Source of the DNA: Siccirubricoccus phaeus
GTDB lineage: Bacteria > Pseudomonadota > Alphaproteobacteria > Acetobacterales > Acetobacteraceae
NCBI RefSeq assembly: GCF_008360935.1
Contig: NZ_SRXO01000001.1
Coordinates: 124,001 to 188,000 of the forward strand
Direction of reading: 5' to 3'
DNA: 64,000 nucleotides
Position 1 is the stretch's first letter; the number at the start of each line of letters is the position of its first letter. Positions 32,039 to 40,089 of the stretch are shown piece by piece. The notes below the pieces were generated by a model that was not told where the DNA came from, ran no database searches, and was given only the letters and a program-made list of their open reading frames with translations. The position numbers and the translations under genes were made by a program.

Positions 32039-33234
32039 CGCCAGATCCCCGCCTGCCGGTTACCGTCCTTTCCGGCTTCCTCGGCGCCGGCAAGACGACG
32101 CTGCTGAACCACCTCCTCGCCAACCGCGAGGGCCGCCGCGTCGCGGTCATCGTGAACGACATGAGCGAGGTGAACATCGACGCCGCCCTGGTCGGCCATG
32201 CCGGCACCCTCTCCCGCACCGAGGAGAAGCTGGTCGAGCTCTCCAATGGCTGCATCTGCTGCACCCTGCGCGACGACCTGCTGCGGGAGGTGGCGCGGCT
32301 GGCGCGGGAGGGCCGCTTCGACGCCCTGCTGATCGAGAGCACCGGCATCAGCGAGCCGATGCCGGTCGCCGCCACCTTCGAGTTCCGCGCCGAGGACGGG
32401 TTCAGCCTCGCCGACCTGGCCCGGCTGGACACCATGGTGACGGTGGTGGATGCCAGGGCCTGGCTGGAGGATTACGCCTCCGCCGACAGCCTCGCCGCCC
32501 GTGGCGAGACGGCGGGGGAGGGGGATGGCCGGCTGCTCGTCGACCTGCTGGTCGAGCAGGTGGAGTTCGCCGACGTCATCCTGCTGAACAAGGCGGATCT
32601 GGTGAGCGAGGCGGAGCTCGGCCGCCTCGCCGGGCTGATCGCCACCTTCAACCCGGGGGCGGAAATCATCGCCTGCACGCGGGGCCAGGTGCCGCTGGGG
32701 CGGGTCCTCGGCACCGGGCGGTTCGACTTCGCCCGGGCGCAGCAGGCCGCCGGCTGGGCCCAGGCGCTGGCCGGGGGGCACCTGCCGGAGAGCGAGGAAT
32801 TCGGCATCCGCTCCTTCGTCTGGCGGGCGCGGCGGCCGCTGCACCCGGCCCGGTTCAAGGCGCTGATCGAGGGCGAGCTGCCCGGCGTGGTCCGCGCCAA
32901 GGGTTTCTTCTGGCTGGCGACGCGCCTGCCCTGGGCCGGGTCCTGGCAGCTTGCCGGGCGCATCGGCCGGCATGAGGCGGCGGGGTTCTGGTGGGCCGCC
33001 CAGCCGGAGGGGCGCTGGCCGGAGGACCCGAAATGGCGCCAGGGGGTGCTGGCGAACTGGCAGGAGCCCTGGGGCGACCGGCGGCAGGAGATCGTCCTCA
33101 TCGGCATCGGGATGGAGGAGGCGGCGCTGCGCCGGGCGCTCGACGCCTGCCTGCTGACCCCGGCGGAGATGCGCGGCGGCCCCCGCGCCTGGGCCCGGCT
33201 GCCCGACCCCTTCCCGGAGTGGCGCGCGGGGTGA
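32035..33234 (+). CDS. zigA: CobW/COG0523 GTPase, ZigA-type zinc metallochaperone
   Basis: A 399-residue G3E-family GTPase. Walker [16 protein letters not shown], metal-binding CxCC motif [29 protein letters not shown], and NKADLV guanine-specificity motif; the C-terminal CobW_C domain spans about 260-390 ([24 protein letters not shown]). ZigA and YeiR-like members insert or sequester zinc under zinc limitation. Translationally coupled to DUF1826 and under the predicted Zur operator. Confidence 0.93.
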   Translation: MTPDPRLPVTVLSGFLGAGKTTLLNHLLANREGRRVAVIVNDMSEVNIDAALVGHAGTLSRTEEKLVELSNGCICCTLRDDLLREVARLAREGRFDALLIESTGISEPMPVAATFEFRAEDGFSLADLARLDTMVTVVDARAWLEDYASADSLAARGETAGEGDGRLLVDLLVEQVEFADVILLNKADLVSEAELGRLAGLIATFNPGAEIIACTRGQVPLGRVLGTGRFDFARAQQAAGWAQALAGGHLPESEEFGIRSFVWRARRPLHPARFKALIEGELPGVVRAKGFFWLATRLPWAGSWQLAGRIGRHEAAGFWWAAQPEGRWPEDPKWRQGVLANWQEPWGDRRQEIVLIGIGMEEAALRRALDACLLTPAEMRGGPRAWARLPDPFPEWRAG

Positions 33235-33235
33235 C

Positions 33236-33425
33236 GCGGGGCGGGGAGGGGGCTTCGCCCGTTGGCGGCAGCGCCGCCAACCGCCCCCCCCGACCCCGGT
33301 CCGAGTTTCAGACCCGACGGTTCAACCTGCCGACTCAGGGCGGGGTCCGGGGCCAAGCCTTGGCCCCGGCGGGGTCCAGGGGCAGAGCCCCTGGTGGAGG
33401 CTAGGGGGCGAAGCCCCCGTTCTTC
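33236..33425. repeat. Dispersed palindromic repeat, family II
   Basis: Starts at the zigA stop. Contains GTTGGCGGC/GCCGCCAAC (9-bp stem), the centre GACGGTTCAACCTGCCGACT, GGGGTCCGGGGCC, CCAGGGGC/GCCCCTGG and GGGGGCGAAGCCCCC hairpins. No gene seen in 33235-33523. Confidence 0.85.
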
Positions 33426-33523
33426 CCGGCGATCCGCCCGGCCTATCGCCGCCTTCGCCTCTCCGGAATTGACAGCGCCCGCGTCCCGCCGCCTTCTGCC
33501 GCCACGCCAGAAGGAGATGCACC

Positions 33524-34447
33524 ATGCCCTATGTGATCGGCGCCGACGTGCCGGACGAGCCCGCCGGCCTCCGCTTCCGCCGCCTGCTGGACCGGCCGGA
33601 GATCCTGCGCATGCCCGGCGCCCATCTCGGCATCTCCGCCCTGCTCGCCAAGCAGCAGGGGTTCGAGGCGCTCTACCTCTCCGGCGCCGCCATGACCGCC
33701 ACCATGGGCCTGCCCGATCTCGGCATGATCACGGTGGACGAGGTCTGCTTCTACATCCGCCAGGTGGCCCGCGCCGCCGGCCTGCCCATGCTGGTGGATG
33801 GCGATACCGGCTATGGCGAGGCGCTGAACGTCATGCACATGGTCCGCGCCTTCGAGGAGGCGGGGGCCGGGGCGGTGCATCTGGAGGACCAGCTCCTGCC
33901 GAAGAAATGCGGCCATCTGAACGACAAGAAGCTGGCCGACGCCCATGACATGGCGGCCAAGATCGCCGCCGCCCGCAAGGCCCGCAAGCACCTCTATATC
34001 ATCGCCCGCACCGATGCCGCCGCCAGCGAGGGCATGGACGGCGCCGTGGCCCGCGCCAGGCTCTACCTGGAGGCCGGGGCCGACGCGATCTTCCCCGAGG
34101 CGCTGAACACCGCCGAGATGTTCACCGAGTTTGCCAAGCGCATGCCTGGGGTGAAGCTGCTGGCCAACATGACCGAATTCGGTCGCACGCCCTTCTTCAC
34201 CGCCGAGGAATTCCAGGCCATGGGCTATGCCATGGTGATCTGGCCGGTTTCCCATCTGCGGGTCGCGGCCAAGGCGATGGAGGAGCTCTACGTCTCCATC
34301 AAGGCCAATGGCGGCACCCATAAGATGGTGGACCGCATGCAGACCCGCGCCGAGCTCTACGCCACCATCGGCTATCACGACTATGAGGCGCTGGACGCGA
34401 CCCTGGTGAAGACCGTCATCCCGACGGCCATGCCCCAGCGCGGCTGA
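33524..34447 (+). CDS. prpB: Isocitrate lyase/PEP mutase superfamily protein (methylisocitrate lyase-like)
   Basis: A 307-residue TIM-barrel C-C lyase. The signature KKCGHLNDKKL carries the catalytic Cys. Metal-site aspartates lie in VDGDTGYGEALNV and HLEDQLLPKK; IARTDA and LLANMTEFGRTPFF are further family blocks. PrpB cleaves 2-methylisocitrate to pyruvate and succinate in propionate oxidation; related lyases act on dimethylmalate or carboxyvinylphosphonate. No prpC or prpD is nearby, so the gene symbol is a best guess. AGAAGGAG precedes the ATG. Confidence 0.85.
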   Translation: MPYVIGADVPDEPAGLRFRRLLDRPEILRMPGAHLGISALLAKQQGFEALYLSGAAMTATMGLPDLGMITVDEVCFYIRQVARAAGLPMLVDGDTGYGEALNVMHMVRAFEEAGAGAVHLEDQLLPKKCGHLNDKKLADAHDMAAKIAAARKARKHLYIIARTDAAASEGMDGAVARARLYLEAGADAIFPEALNTAEMFTEFAKRMPGVKLLANMTEFGRTPFFTAEEFQAMGYAMVIWPVSHLRVAAKAMEELYVSIKANGGTHKMVDRMQTRAELYATIGYHDYEALDATLVKTVIPTAMPQRG

Positions 34448-34600
34448 CCCGCGCCACGGCCGGGTCAGGCCCGGCGCCGCGGTTGCCCCCGCGCCGCCTG
34501 CCGCCCTGCCGCGGCAAGTCGCGCGCGTGCCGGACGTCGAGCGGTCCGGAGCCCCCAGGAAGGCGCGCCGCAAGGCGCGCAGCGGCTTCCCGGGGAGGAG

Positions 34601-35152
34601 CTATTGCTGCCCCGGCGAAGGCTGCTGCGACATCATGCCGACCCGGCCGATATTGCCGAACAGCGCCTGCATCAGCGTGCGCTCCGTGCCCGGGGTCGGG
34701 GTCTCGCGGGAGACCATGGTGACGTTCTGGCCATCCTCCGCCCCCAGCACCTTCACCTCCCGCACCACGCCGCTGGCGTCGAACAGCACGGCGACGGTGC
34801 GCTGGTCGCTCACCGCCAGCTCCCGCCCCGGCCGGGCCCGGGTATTGGAACTGATATAGTACCAGGCGCCGTCATTGAAGGTGCTGGACTGGGTGGGGGA
34901 GCCGAGCAGGGATTGCACGTCCCGCCGGGTCGCGACGCCCGGGGTGATCTGGGCAAGCTGCTCATCCGAGACCCGGTTGCCACGCATGATGACCGGCGAA
35001 TCGAAGAAGCTGCAGCCGGCGAGCAGGAGCAGGGCAGCGGCCGCCATCGGGCGAAGCAGCTTGCCGGCCGGCCGGCGCACAGCCCGGCCCGGGGACTGGC
35101 CCCGGCCCCAGGCGGCACGTGCCGCGTTGACCGTTCGGGTGAGGCGATCCAT
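34601..35152 (-). CDS. bamE: Outer membrane protein assembly factor BamE
   Basis: A lipoprotein of the BAM complex, 183 residues from ATG 35152. The lipobox LLLAGC follows an unusually long N-terminal basic stretch (about 34 residues), so a later start such as MAAAALLLLAGC may be the real one. The mature domain has the SmpA/OmlA pattern RGNRVSDEQLAQITPGVATRRDVQSLLGSP then FNDGAWYYISS and VAVLFDASGVVREVKVL. A C-terminal Gln/Pro-rich tail. Divergent from the bc1 chaperone gene. Confidence 0.9.
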   Translation of the reverse strand: MDRLTRTVNAARAAWGRGQSPGRAVRRPAGKLLRPMAAAALLLLAGCSFFDSPVIMRGNRVSDEQLAQITPGVATRRDVQSLLGSPTQSSTFNDGAWYYISSNTRARPGRELAVSDQRTVAVLFDASGVVREVKVLGAEDGQNVTMVSRETPTPGTERTLMQALFGNIGRVGMMSQQPSPGQQ

Positions 35153-35285
35153 CTCTCGTTCCAACTGGCCGGCCGGACTCCCCGGCTGCCGCCAGATGGC
35201 ATCACGCCACGCCAGGGTCAACAGCGCCCTGGAACGAGGTGCACCTCCTCCGGTTGCGCATTCCGTTCCGGCGCCTTGCCTGATG

Positions 35286-35397
35286 GCGTGAGTCACGCTT
35301 TCGGTTGCGGCAACCTCAAGCGGTCACGCGCTGTTCGGATCGCGTGCAGCACGCTTTCGGTTGAGGCAATCTCCAGCGATCACGCCCTGCCTGAAGG
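35286..35397. repeat. 56-bp tandem duplication ahead of the bc1 chaperone gene
   Basis: Two diverged copies (35286-35341 and 35342-35397), each containing GCACGCTTTCGGTTG or TCACGCTTTCGGTTG then a CAACCTC/CAATCTC block and a TCACGC block. They occupy the leader just upstream of the ATG at 35408 and may hold the promoter or leader of the gene. I see nothing else in 35153-35407. Confidence 0.7.
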
Positions 35398-35407
35398 ACC
35401 GCCGCCC

Positions 35408-35971
35408 ATGGGCCTCTTCGCCCTGTTCCGCCGCAAGCCGCATGAGCGGGCCGGCTTCGAGCTTTACGGCACCGCCGTCGCGGCCGCGCGCCAGCCCTGG
35501 TTCTTTGCCACGCTCGGCGTGCCGGACACGCTGGATGGCCGCTTCGACCTGGTCGGGCTGCATGTCGCCCTGCTCATCCGCCGGCTGCACCGGGACCCGG
35601 ACCGGCGCGGCCCGGCCTTGGCCCAGGCGGTGTTCGACGCCATGTTCGCCGATATGGACCTGAATTTGCGGGAAATGGGGGTGGGGGACCTGGTCGTCGG
35701 CAAGCGGGTGAAGCGGATGTGGGAGGCGTTCCACGGCCGCGCCCAGGCCTATGAGGCGGCGATCGCCGCCGGGGATGCCGCCGCCATGGCCGCCGCGCTG
35801 CGCCGCAATGTCTGGCGGGCCGAGGATGCCGGCCCGCCCCCGGCGGCGGCGCTGGCGCTGGCCGGCTACGCCCTTGCCGCCGCCGCGGCGCTGGAAGGGC
35901 AGGGGATGCCGGCGCTGCTGGCCGGCGAGGCGCATTTTCCCCCGGCCGGGGCCGTCGCCGATGCCGCCTGA
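35408..35971 (+). CDS. Ubiquinol-cytochrome c chaperone family protein (Cbp3/UQCC1-like)
   Basis: A 187-residue protein. LYGTAVAAARQPWFFATLGVPDTLDGRFDLVGLH, RRLHRD and ALAQAVFDAMFADMDLNLREMGVGDL are characteristic of the Cbp3 fold, which assists cytochrome b assembly into the bc1 complex. ATG at 35408. It ends 11 bp inside the DUF177 gene; the adjacency of this chaperone with DUF177 and rpmF is common in alphaproteobacteria. Confidence 0.93.
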   Translation: MGLFALFRRKPHERAGFELYGTAVAAARQPWFFATLGVPDTLDGRFDLVGLHVALLIRRLHRDPDRRGPALAQAVFDAMFADMDLNLREMGVGDLVVGKRVKRMWEAFHGRAQAYEAAIAAGDAAAMAAALRRNVWRAEDAGPPPAAALALAGYALAAAAALEGQGMPALLAGEAHFPPAGAVADAA

Positions 35972-36452
35972 ATTCTCCCGCCGCCTGCCGCTTGGTCTGG
36001 TGGGGCCGGGCGGCCGCCGCGAATCCCTGGTGGCGACGCCGGAGGAATGCGCCGCGCTGGCGGCCCGCTTCGACCTCCTCGGCATCGACTCGCTCAGTGC
36101 CGAGCTGCACCTCCGGCCGGATGCGGATGGCGCGGTGCTGGCGGCGGGGGAGCTGCGGGCCGAGGTGATCCAGGCCTGCGTGGTGACGCTGGAGTCGGTG
36201 CCGCAACGCGTTGAGGAGCGCCTGGCCTTTCGCCTGCTGCCGCCGGGGCAGGCGGAGTCGGACGGGCCGGAGGATCTGGACGAGATCGCCTGCCCCGATG
36301 GCGTGGCCGATCTGGGGGAGGCGGTGGCGGAGCAGCTTGCCCTGGCGCTGGACCCCTATCCGCGGGCGCCAGGGGCCGAATTGCCGCCGGAAGCGCAGGA
36401 TGCTTCGGGGGGCGCCTTCGCGGCCCTCGACCGGCTGAAGAGATCGAATTAG
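35961..36452 (+). CDS. yceD: DUF177 / YceD family protein
   Basis: A 163-residue protein with the YceD-type core AELHLRPDADGAVLAAGELRA, QACVVTLESVPQRVEE and DGVADLGEAVAEQLALALDPYPRAPG. Its function is not settled but the family is tightly linked to rpmF and has been tied to 23S rRNA/ribosome biology. The conserved position between the bc1 chaperone and rpmF supports the call. Start at 35961 overlaps the preceding gene. Confidence 0.92.
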   Translation: MPPEFSRRLPLGLVGPGGRRESLVATPEECAALAARFDLLGIDSLSAELHLRPDADGAVLAAGELRAEVIQACVVTLESVPQRVEERLAFRLLPPGQAESDGPEDLDEIACPDGVADLGEAVAEQLALALDPYPRAPGAELPPEAQDASGGAFAALDRLKRSN

Positions 36453-36489
36453 GAATTTCGCGTAAATAACAGAAAATAAAAGAAGGACC

Positions 36490-36612
36490 GCGGCGCTGCC
36501 CCTGAGCCTCCGCCGGGGACCGGACCGCTCCCCCGGACCCCGGTCCGAGTTGCGAACCGGACGGTCGGACCTGCCGGCTCACGCCGGGGTCCGGGGCGCG
36601 GAGCCCCCGCAG
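36490..36612. repeat. Dispersed palindromic repeat, family II, between DUF177 and rpmF
   Basis: GCCGGGGACCGGACC, CCCGGACCCCGGTCCGAGTT, GGACGGTCGGACCTGCC and GCCGGGGTCCGGGG blocks match other family II copies. A short AT-rich patch (AATAACAGAAAATAAAAG, 36465-36482) precedes it. The insertion splits an otherwise compact conserved operon. Confidence 0.8.
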
Positions 36613-36694
36613 CTTGCACGCCAGGGGCCCGGGTGCTACAGCCCCGCGCTCCCGACGAATCTCATTACGTCTGTATGAAGGAAGGCTCGGCGCC

Positions 36695-36895
36695 ATGGCC
36701 GTTCCGAAGAAGAAGGTTTCGCCCTCCCGCCGCGGCATGCGCCGGTCGCACGAGGCCCTGTCCCGCGAGAACCACGCGGAATGCCCGAATTGCGGCGAGC
36801 TGAAGCGCCCGCACCATGTCTGCAGCTCCTGCGGCTATTATGATGGGCGTGAAGTCGTCCCGGCCGAATCAGTGAAGGGCGTGGTCCGCAGCTGA
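36695..36895 (+). CDS. rpmF: 50S ribosomal protein L32 (bL32)
   Basis: A 66-residue ribosomal protein, [20 protein letters not shown] at the N-terminus. It keeps a zinc ribbon: CPNCGE and CSSCG (zinc-dependent C+ form). AAGGAAGG lies upstream. Followed closely by plsX, the standard rpmF-plsX-fabH order. Confidence 0.98.
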   Translation: MAVPKKKVSPSRRGMRRSHEALSRENHAECPNCGELKRPHHVCSSCGYYDGREVVPAESVKGVVRS

Positions 36896-36930
36896 CGGAA
36901 CCGGGGCAGCTCGGCGGAGGTCCGGAACCC

Positions 36931-37977
36931 GTGCCGCACTCCTTCTCCCTGGCCATCGACGCCATGGGGGGCGACCATGCACCCGATATCGTGCTGGACG
37001 GGCTGGAGCTGGCGGCCGAACGCCACCCCGAAGCCCGGTTCCTGCTGGTCGGGGATGAGGCGCGGATCGGCGCCATGCTCGCCCGCCGGCCGCGCGCCGC
37101 GAAGCTCTGCCGGCTGCGCCACGCGCCGGGCGTGATCTCCGCCGAGATGAAGCCGACGGCGGCGCTGCGCCAGGGGCGGAACAGCTCCATGCGGCTCGCC
37201 ATCGACGCCGTCGCATCCGGCGAGGCGGAGGGCGTCGTCTCCGCCGGCAATACCGGCGCGCTGATGGCGCTGGCGAAGATCGTGGTGAAGACCCTGCCGG
37301 AGATCGACCGGCCGGCGCTCGCCGCCATCGCGCCTTCCGCGCGCGGCGACGTGGTGATGCTCGACCTCGGCGCCAATGTGCAGTGCGACAGCCGCAACCT
37401 GGTCGAATTCGCCGTCATGGGCGATGCCTTCGCCCGCGCCGTGCTCGGCCTCACCGCGCCCTCCCTCGGCCTGCTCAATGTCGGCTCGGAGGAGCTGAAG
37501 GGCGATGACCGGGTGCGCCAGGCGGCGGAAGTGCTGCGGGAAAGCCATATCGCGCCGCATTTCCATGGCTTCGTCGAAGGCCATGACATCGCCGCCGGGA
37601 CGGTGGATGTGGTGGTGACGGATGGCTTCACCGGCAATGTCGCGCTGAAGACGGCGGAGGGCACGCTGAAGCTGATGCGCGACCTGCTGCGCCAGGTCTT
37701 CACCAGCAGCGTTCCCGCCCGGCTGGGCTATCTGCTCGCCCGCCCGGCGCTCGACCGGTTGCGGGAGTGGATGGACCCGCGCAGCTACAACGGCGCCATC
37801 CTGCTCGGCCTCAACGGCGTCGTCGTGAAGTCGCATGGCGGCACGGATGCGACGGGCTTCGCCCATGCCATCGACGTGGCGATGGACATGGTGACGCATC
37901 GCTTCAATGATCGAATCCGCGAGGGGTTGACCCGGCTCGCCGCCCCCGCACCGGTGGCGGCGGCGACGCCCCGCTGA
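36931..37977 (+). CDS. plsX: Phosphate acyltransferase PlsX
   Basis: A 348-residue cytoplasmic/peripheral enzyme converting acyl-ACP to acyl-phosphate for phospholipid synthesis. SLAIDAMGGDHAPDIVLDG at the N-terminus, VSAGNTGALMALA, LDLGANVQCDSRNLVEFAVMG, LLNVGSEELKGDD and VVTDGFTGNVALKTAEG are all intact. GTG start at 36931. Length normal. Confidence 0.98.
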   Translation: MPHSFSLAIDAMGGDHAPDIVLDGLELAAERHPEARFLLVGDEARIGAMLARRPRAAKLCRLRHAPGVISAEMKPTAALRQGRNSSMRLAIDAVASGEAEGVVSAGNTGALMALAKIVVKTLPEIDRPALAAIAPSARGDVVMLDLGANVQCDSRNLVEFAVMGDAFARAVLGLTAPSLGLLNVGSEELKGDDRVRQAAEVLRESHIAPHFHGFVEGHDIAAGTVDVVVTDGFTGNVALKTAEGTLKLMRDLLRQVFTSSVPARLGYLLARPALDRLREWMDPRSYNGAILLGLNGVVVKSHGGTDATGFAHAIDVAMDMVTHRFNDRIREGLTRLAAPAPVAAATPR

Positions 37978-37994
37978 GGAATCGGGGAGACGGC

Positions 37995-38975
37995 ATGACC
38001 CTGGGTTCGCTGATCGCCGGCTGCGGCGGCTACCTGCCGGAGAAGGTGCTGCGCAACGACGATCTCGCTGCCGAATACGGCATCGAAACCTCCGATGCCT
38101 GGATCGTCGAGCGCACTGGCATCCGCCAGCGGCATATCGCGGCGAAGGGGGAGACCGCCTCCTCCATGGGCGCGGCGGCGGCGCGGCGGGCGCTGGAGCG
38201 CGCGGGGCTGCCGGCCGAGGCGGTGGATTGCGTCATCGTCGCGACCTCGACGCCGGACAGCGCCTTCCCGGCGACCGCCGTGCGCATCCAGGCCGCGCTC
38301 GGCTGCGGCCCGGGCTTCGCCTTCGATCTCTCCGCGGCCTGCACCGGCTTCATCTACGCCCTCGGCATGGCGGATGCGCTGCTGCGCACCGGCCAGGCGC
38401 GCTGTGCCCTGGTGATCGGGACGGAGACCTATTCCCGCATCCTGGACTGGACGGATCGCGGCACCTGCGTGCTGTTCGGCGACGGCGCCGGCGCGGTGGT
38501 GCTGACGGCCACGGAAGGGCAGGGGCGCGCCGCGGATCGCGGCATCCTCTCCACCCATCTGCATTCCGATGGCCGTTACGCCGACATCCTGCATATCGAG
38601 GGCGGCGCCGGCAGCGATGGCGGCACCGGCCTGCTGCGCATGGCGGGGCGGGAGGTGTTCCGCCACGCCGTCGGCAAGCTCGCCGCGGTGGTGGACGAAG
38701 CCCTGGCGGCGCATGGGCTCGGCCATGGCGATGTGCGCTGGCTGGTGCCGCACCAGGCGAATCTGCGCATCATCGACGCCATGGGCAGGAAGCTGGGCCT
38801 GCCGCGGGAGCGGGTGGTGGTCACGGTGGATCGCCATGCCAACACCTCCGCCGCCTCCATCCCGCTGGCGCTGGCCGATGCCGATGGCCGCGGCGCCATC
38901 GAGCGCGGCGACCTGGTGCTGATGGAGGCGATCGGCGGCGGCCTCACCTGGGGCGCGGCGCTGGTCCGGTTCTGA
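37995..38975 (+). CDS. fabH: 3-oxoacyl-ACP synthase III (FabH)
   Basis: A 326-residue condensing enzyme that starts fatty acid synthesis from acetyl-CoA and malonyl-ACP. The triad is C116 (SAACTGFIYAL), H253 (VPHQANLRI) and N283 (HANTSAASIP). 17 bp after plsX. A family I repeat separates it from ihfA. Confidence 0.98.
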   Translation: MTLGSLIAGCGGYLPEKVLRNDDLAAEYGIETSDAWIVERTGIRQRHIAAKGETASSMGAAAARRALERAGLPAEAVDCVIVATSTPDSAFPATAVRIQAALGCGPGFAFDLSAACTGFIYALGMADALLRTGQARCALVIGTETYSRILDWTDRGTCVLFGDGAGAVVLTATEGQGRAADRGILSTHLHSDGRYADILHIEGGAGSDGGTGLLRMAGREVFRHAVGKLAAVVDEALAAHGLGHGDVRWLVPHQANLRIIDAMGRKLGLPRERVVVTVDRHANTSAASIPLALADADGRGAIERGDLVLMEAIGGGLTWGAALVRF

Positions 38976-39140
38976 GGGCTCCTCCCGTCAAAGGCCGAAG
39001 GGCCTTTGGAAACCATGAATTCGGTAGCGACGGTCGAGGCGCAAAACGCAAGGGTCCAAAGGGCCCTTCGGCCCTTTGCGGGTGGGAGGTCGAGGGAGGG
39101 CGACGCCGTAAGGCGCGCCTCATGTCAAGGCGCGACGCCT
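38976..39140. repeat. Dispersed palindromic repeat, family I, between fabH and ihfA
   Basis: CAAAGGCCGAAGGGCCTTTG hairpin, centre GCGACGGTCGAGGCGC, AAAGGGCCCTTCGGCCCTTT hairpin, then a GAGGGAGGGCGACGC...GCGACGCCTTCCCTC arm pair. Directly follows the fabH stop. Confidence 0.85.
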
Positions 39141-39218
39141 TCCCTCAACACGGTTGACGCCCGAGGCCGATACCGGTTTTCTAGCCCCCAGAACGGCTTG
39201 CAGGACCGGGCTCAGAGC

Positions 39219-39530
39219 ATGAACACCTTGACGCGGGCCAATCTCGCGGAAGCGATCTACACCCAGGTCGGCCTCTCGCGGAACGAATCGGCTGCCCTGC
39301 TGGAGACGGTGCTGGAGCGGATCGCCGCGACGCTGGAAGCCGGCGAGGCGGTGAAGATTTCCGCCTTCGGCACTTTCCTCGTCCGCCAGAAGGGCCAGCG
39401 CGTCGGCCGCAACCCGAAGACGGGCGTGGAGGTGCCGATCCTGCCCCGCAAGGTTCTCTCCTTCCGTCCCTCCCAGGTGCTGAAGGCGCGCATCAACGGC
39501 CAGCCCCTGCCGCGCGGCGGCCAGGAGTGA
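39219..39530 (+). CDS. ihfA: Integration host factor alpha subunit
   Basis: A 103-residue HU/IHF-family DNA-bending protein. [45 protein letters not shown] (the intercalating RNPKTG arm) and [19 protein letters not shown] at 39219; the frame is open upstream through the repeat but without similarity. Overlaps merR by 4 bp (GTGA). Confidence 0.96.
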   Translation: MNTLTRANLAEAIYTQVGLSRNESAALLETVLERIAATLEAGEAVKISAFGTFLVRQKGQRVGRNPKTGVEVPILPRKVLSFRPSQVLKARINGQPLPRGGQE

Positions 39531-39919
39531 GCGAGGCTGGCTCCGAGGGCCGCGGCCGCGGCCAGAAGGCGCCGACCGCCTTCCGCACCATTTCCGAAGT
39601 CGCCGACGACCTTCGCATTCCACAGCATGTGCTGCGCTTCTGGGAGACCAAATTCCCCCAGCTCAAGCCGCTGAAGCGCGGCGGCGGGCGGCGCTATTAC
39701 CGGCCGGAGGATATCGCCCTGCTGCGGCGCATCTCCGACCTGCTCTACACCCAGGGCTACACCATCAAGGGCGTGCAGCGCCTGCTGCGGGAGGGTGGGC
39801 TGGAAGAGGCCGAACTGCCCTTGCCCGAGCCGCCCGAGACCGCCGCCGGCACCCTGCGCGAGGTGCTGGAGGAGCTGGAGGACATCGCCGGCGAGCTGCA
39901 CGCTTTGGCAGGCCGCTGA
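39527..39919 (+). CDS. MerR-family transcriptional regulator
   Basis: A 130-residue regulator with an N-terminal winged helix ([63 protein letters not shown]) and a short acidic helical tail likely for dimerisation. No metal-binding cysteines, so it is not a metal sensor of the MerR type. The ihfA-merR pair is a conserved alphaproteobacterial arrangement; its effector is unknown. Confidence 0.93.
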   Translation: MSEAGSEGRGRGQKAPTAFRTISEVADDLRIPQHVLRFWETKFPQLKPLKRGGGRRYYRPEDIALLRRISDLLYTQGYTIKGVQRLLREGGLEEAELPLPEPPETAAGTLREVLEELEDIAGELHALAGR

Positions 39920-39924
39920 CGTTT

Positions 39925-40085
39925 CCCTCCCCCGCCTTGCGGGGGAGGGCTGGGGTGGGGGTGCCTGCGAGCTGGTGGGGGTGCCTGCGAGGTTGTGGGG
40001 GGTGCCCGCGAGCTGGCGGGGGTGCTGCGAGACCTCGCCGCCCACCACCCCCACCCTGACCCTCCCCCGCCAGCGGGGGAGGGAA
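39925..40085. repeat. Dispersed repeat, family IV, with internal ~20-bp microrepeats
   Basis: Outer inverted arms: CCCTCCCCCGC with GCGGGGGAGGG at both ends. Between them GGGGGTGCCTGCGAGCTGGT-like units recur about four times (39957-40030). Similar outer arms occur at 45098-45236, and one half at 57081-57125. Confidence 0.85.
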
Positions 40086-40089
40086 CGAC

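Noticed and set aside
34604-35407. Long upstream in-frame extension of the bc1 chaperone gene
   Set aside because: It runs antisense over bamE and through the 56-bp repeats; family length and the ATG at 35408 fit much better.
39957-40030. CRISPR-like short repeats
   Set aside because: The 20-bp units are contiguous and degenerate, without spacers; they lie inside a family IV element.
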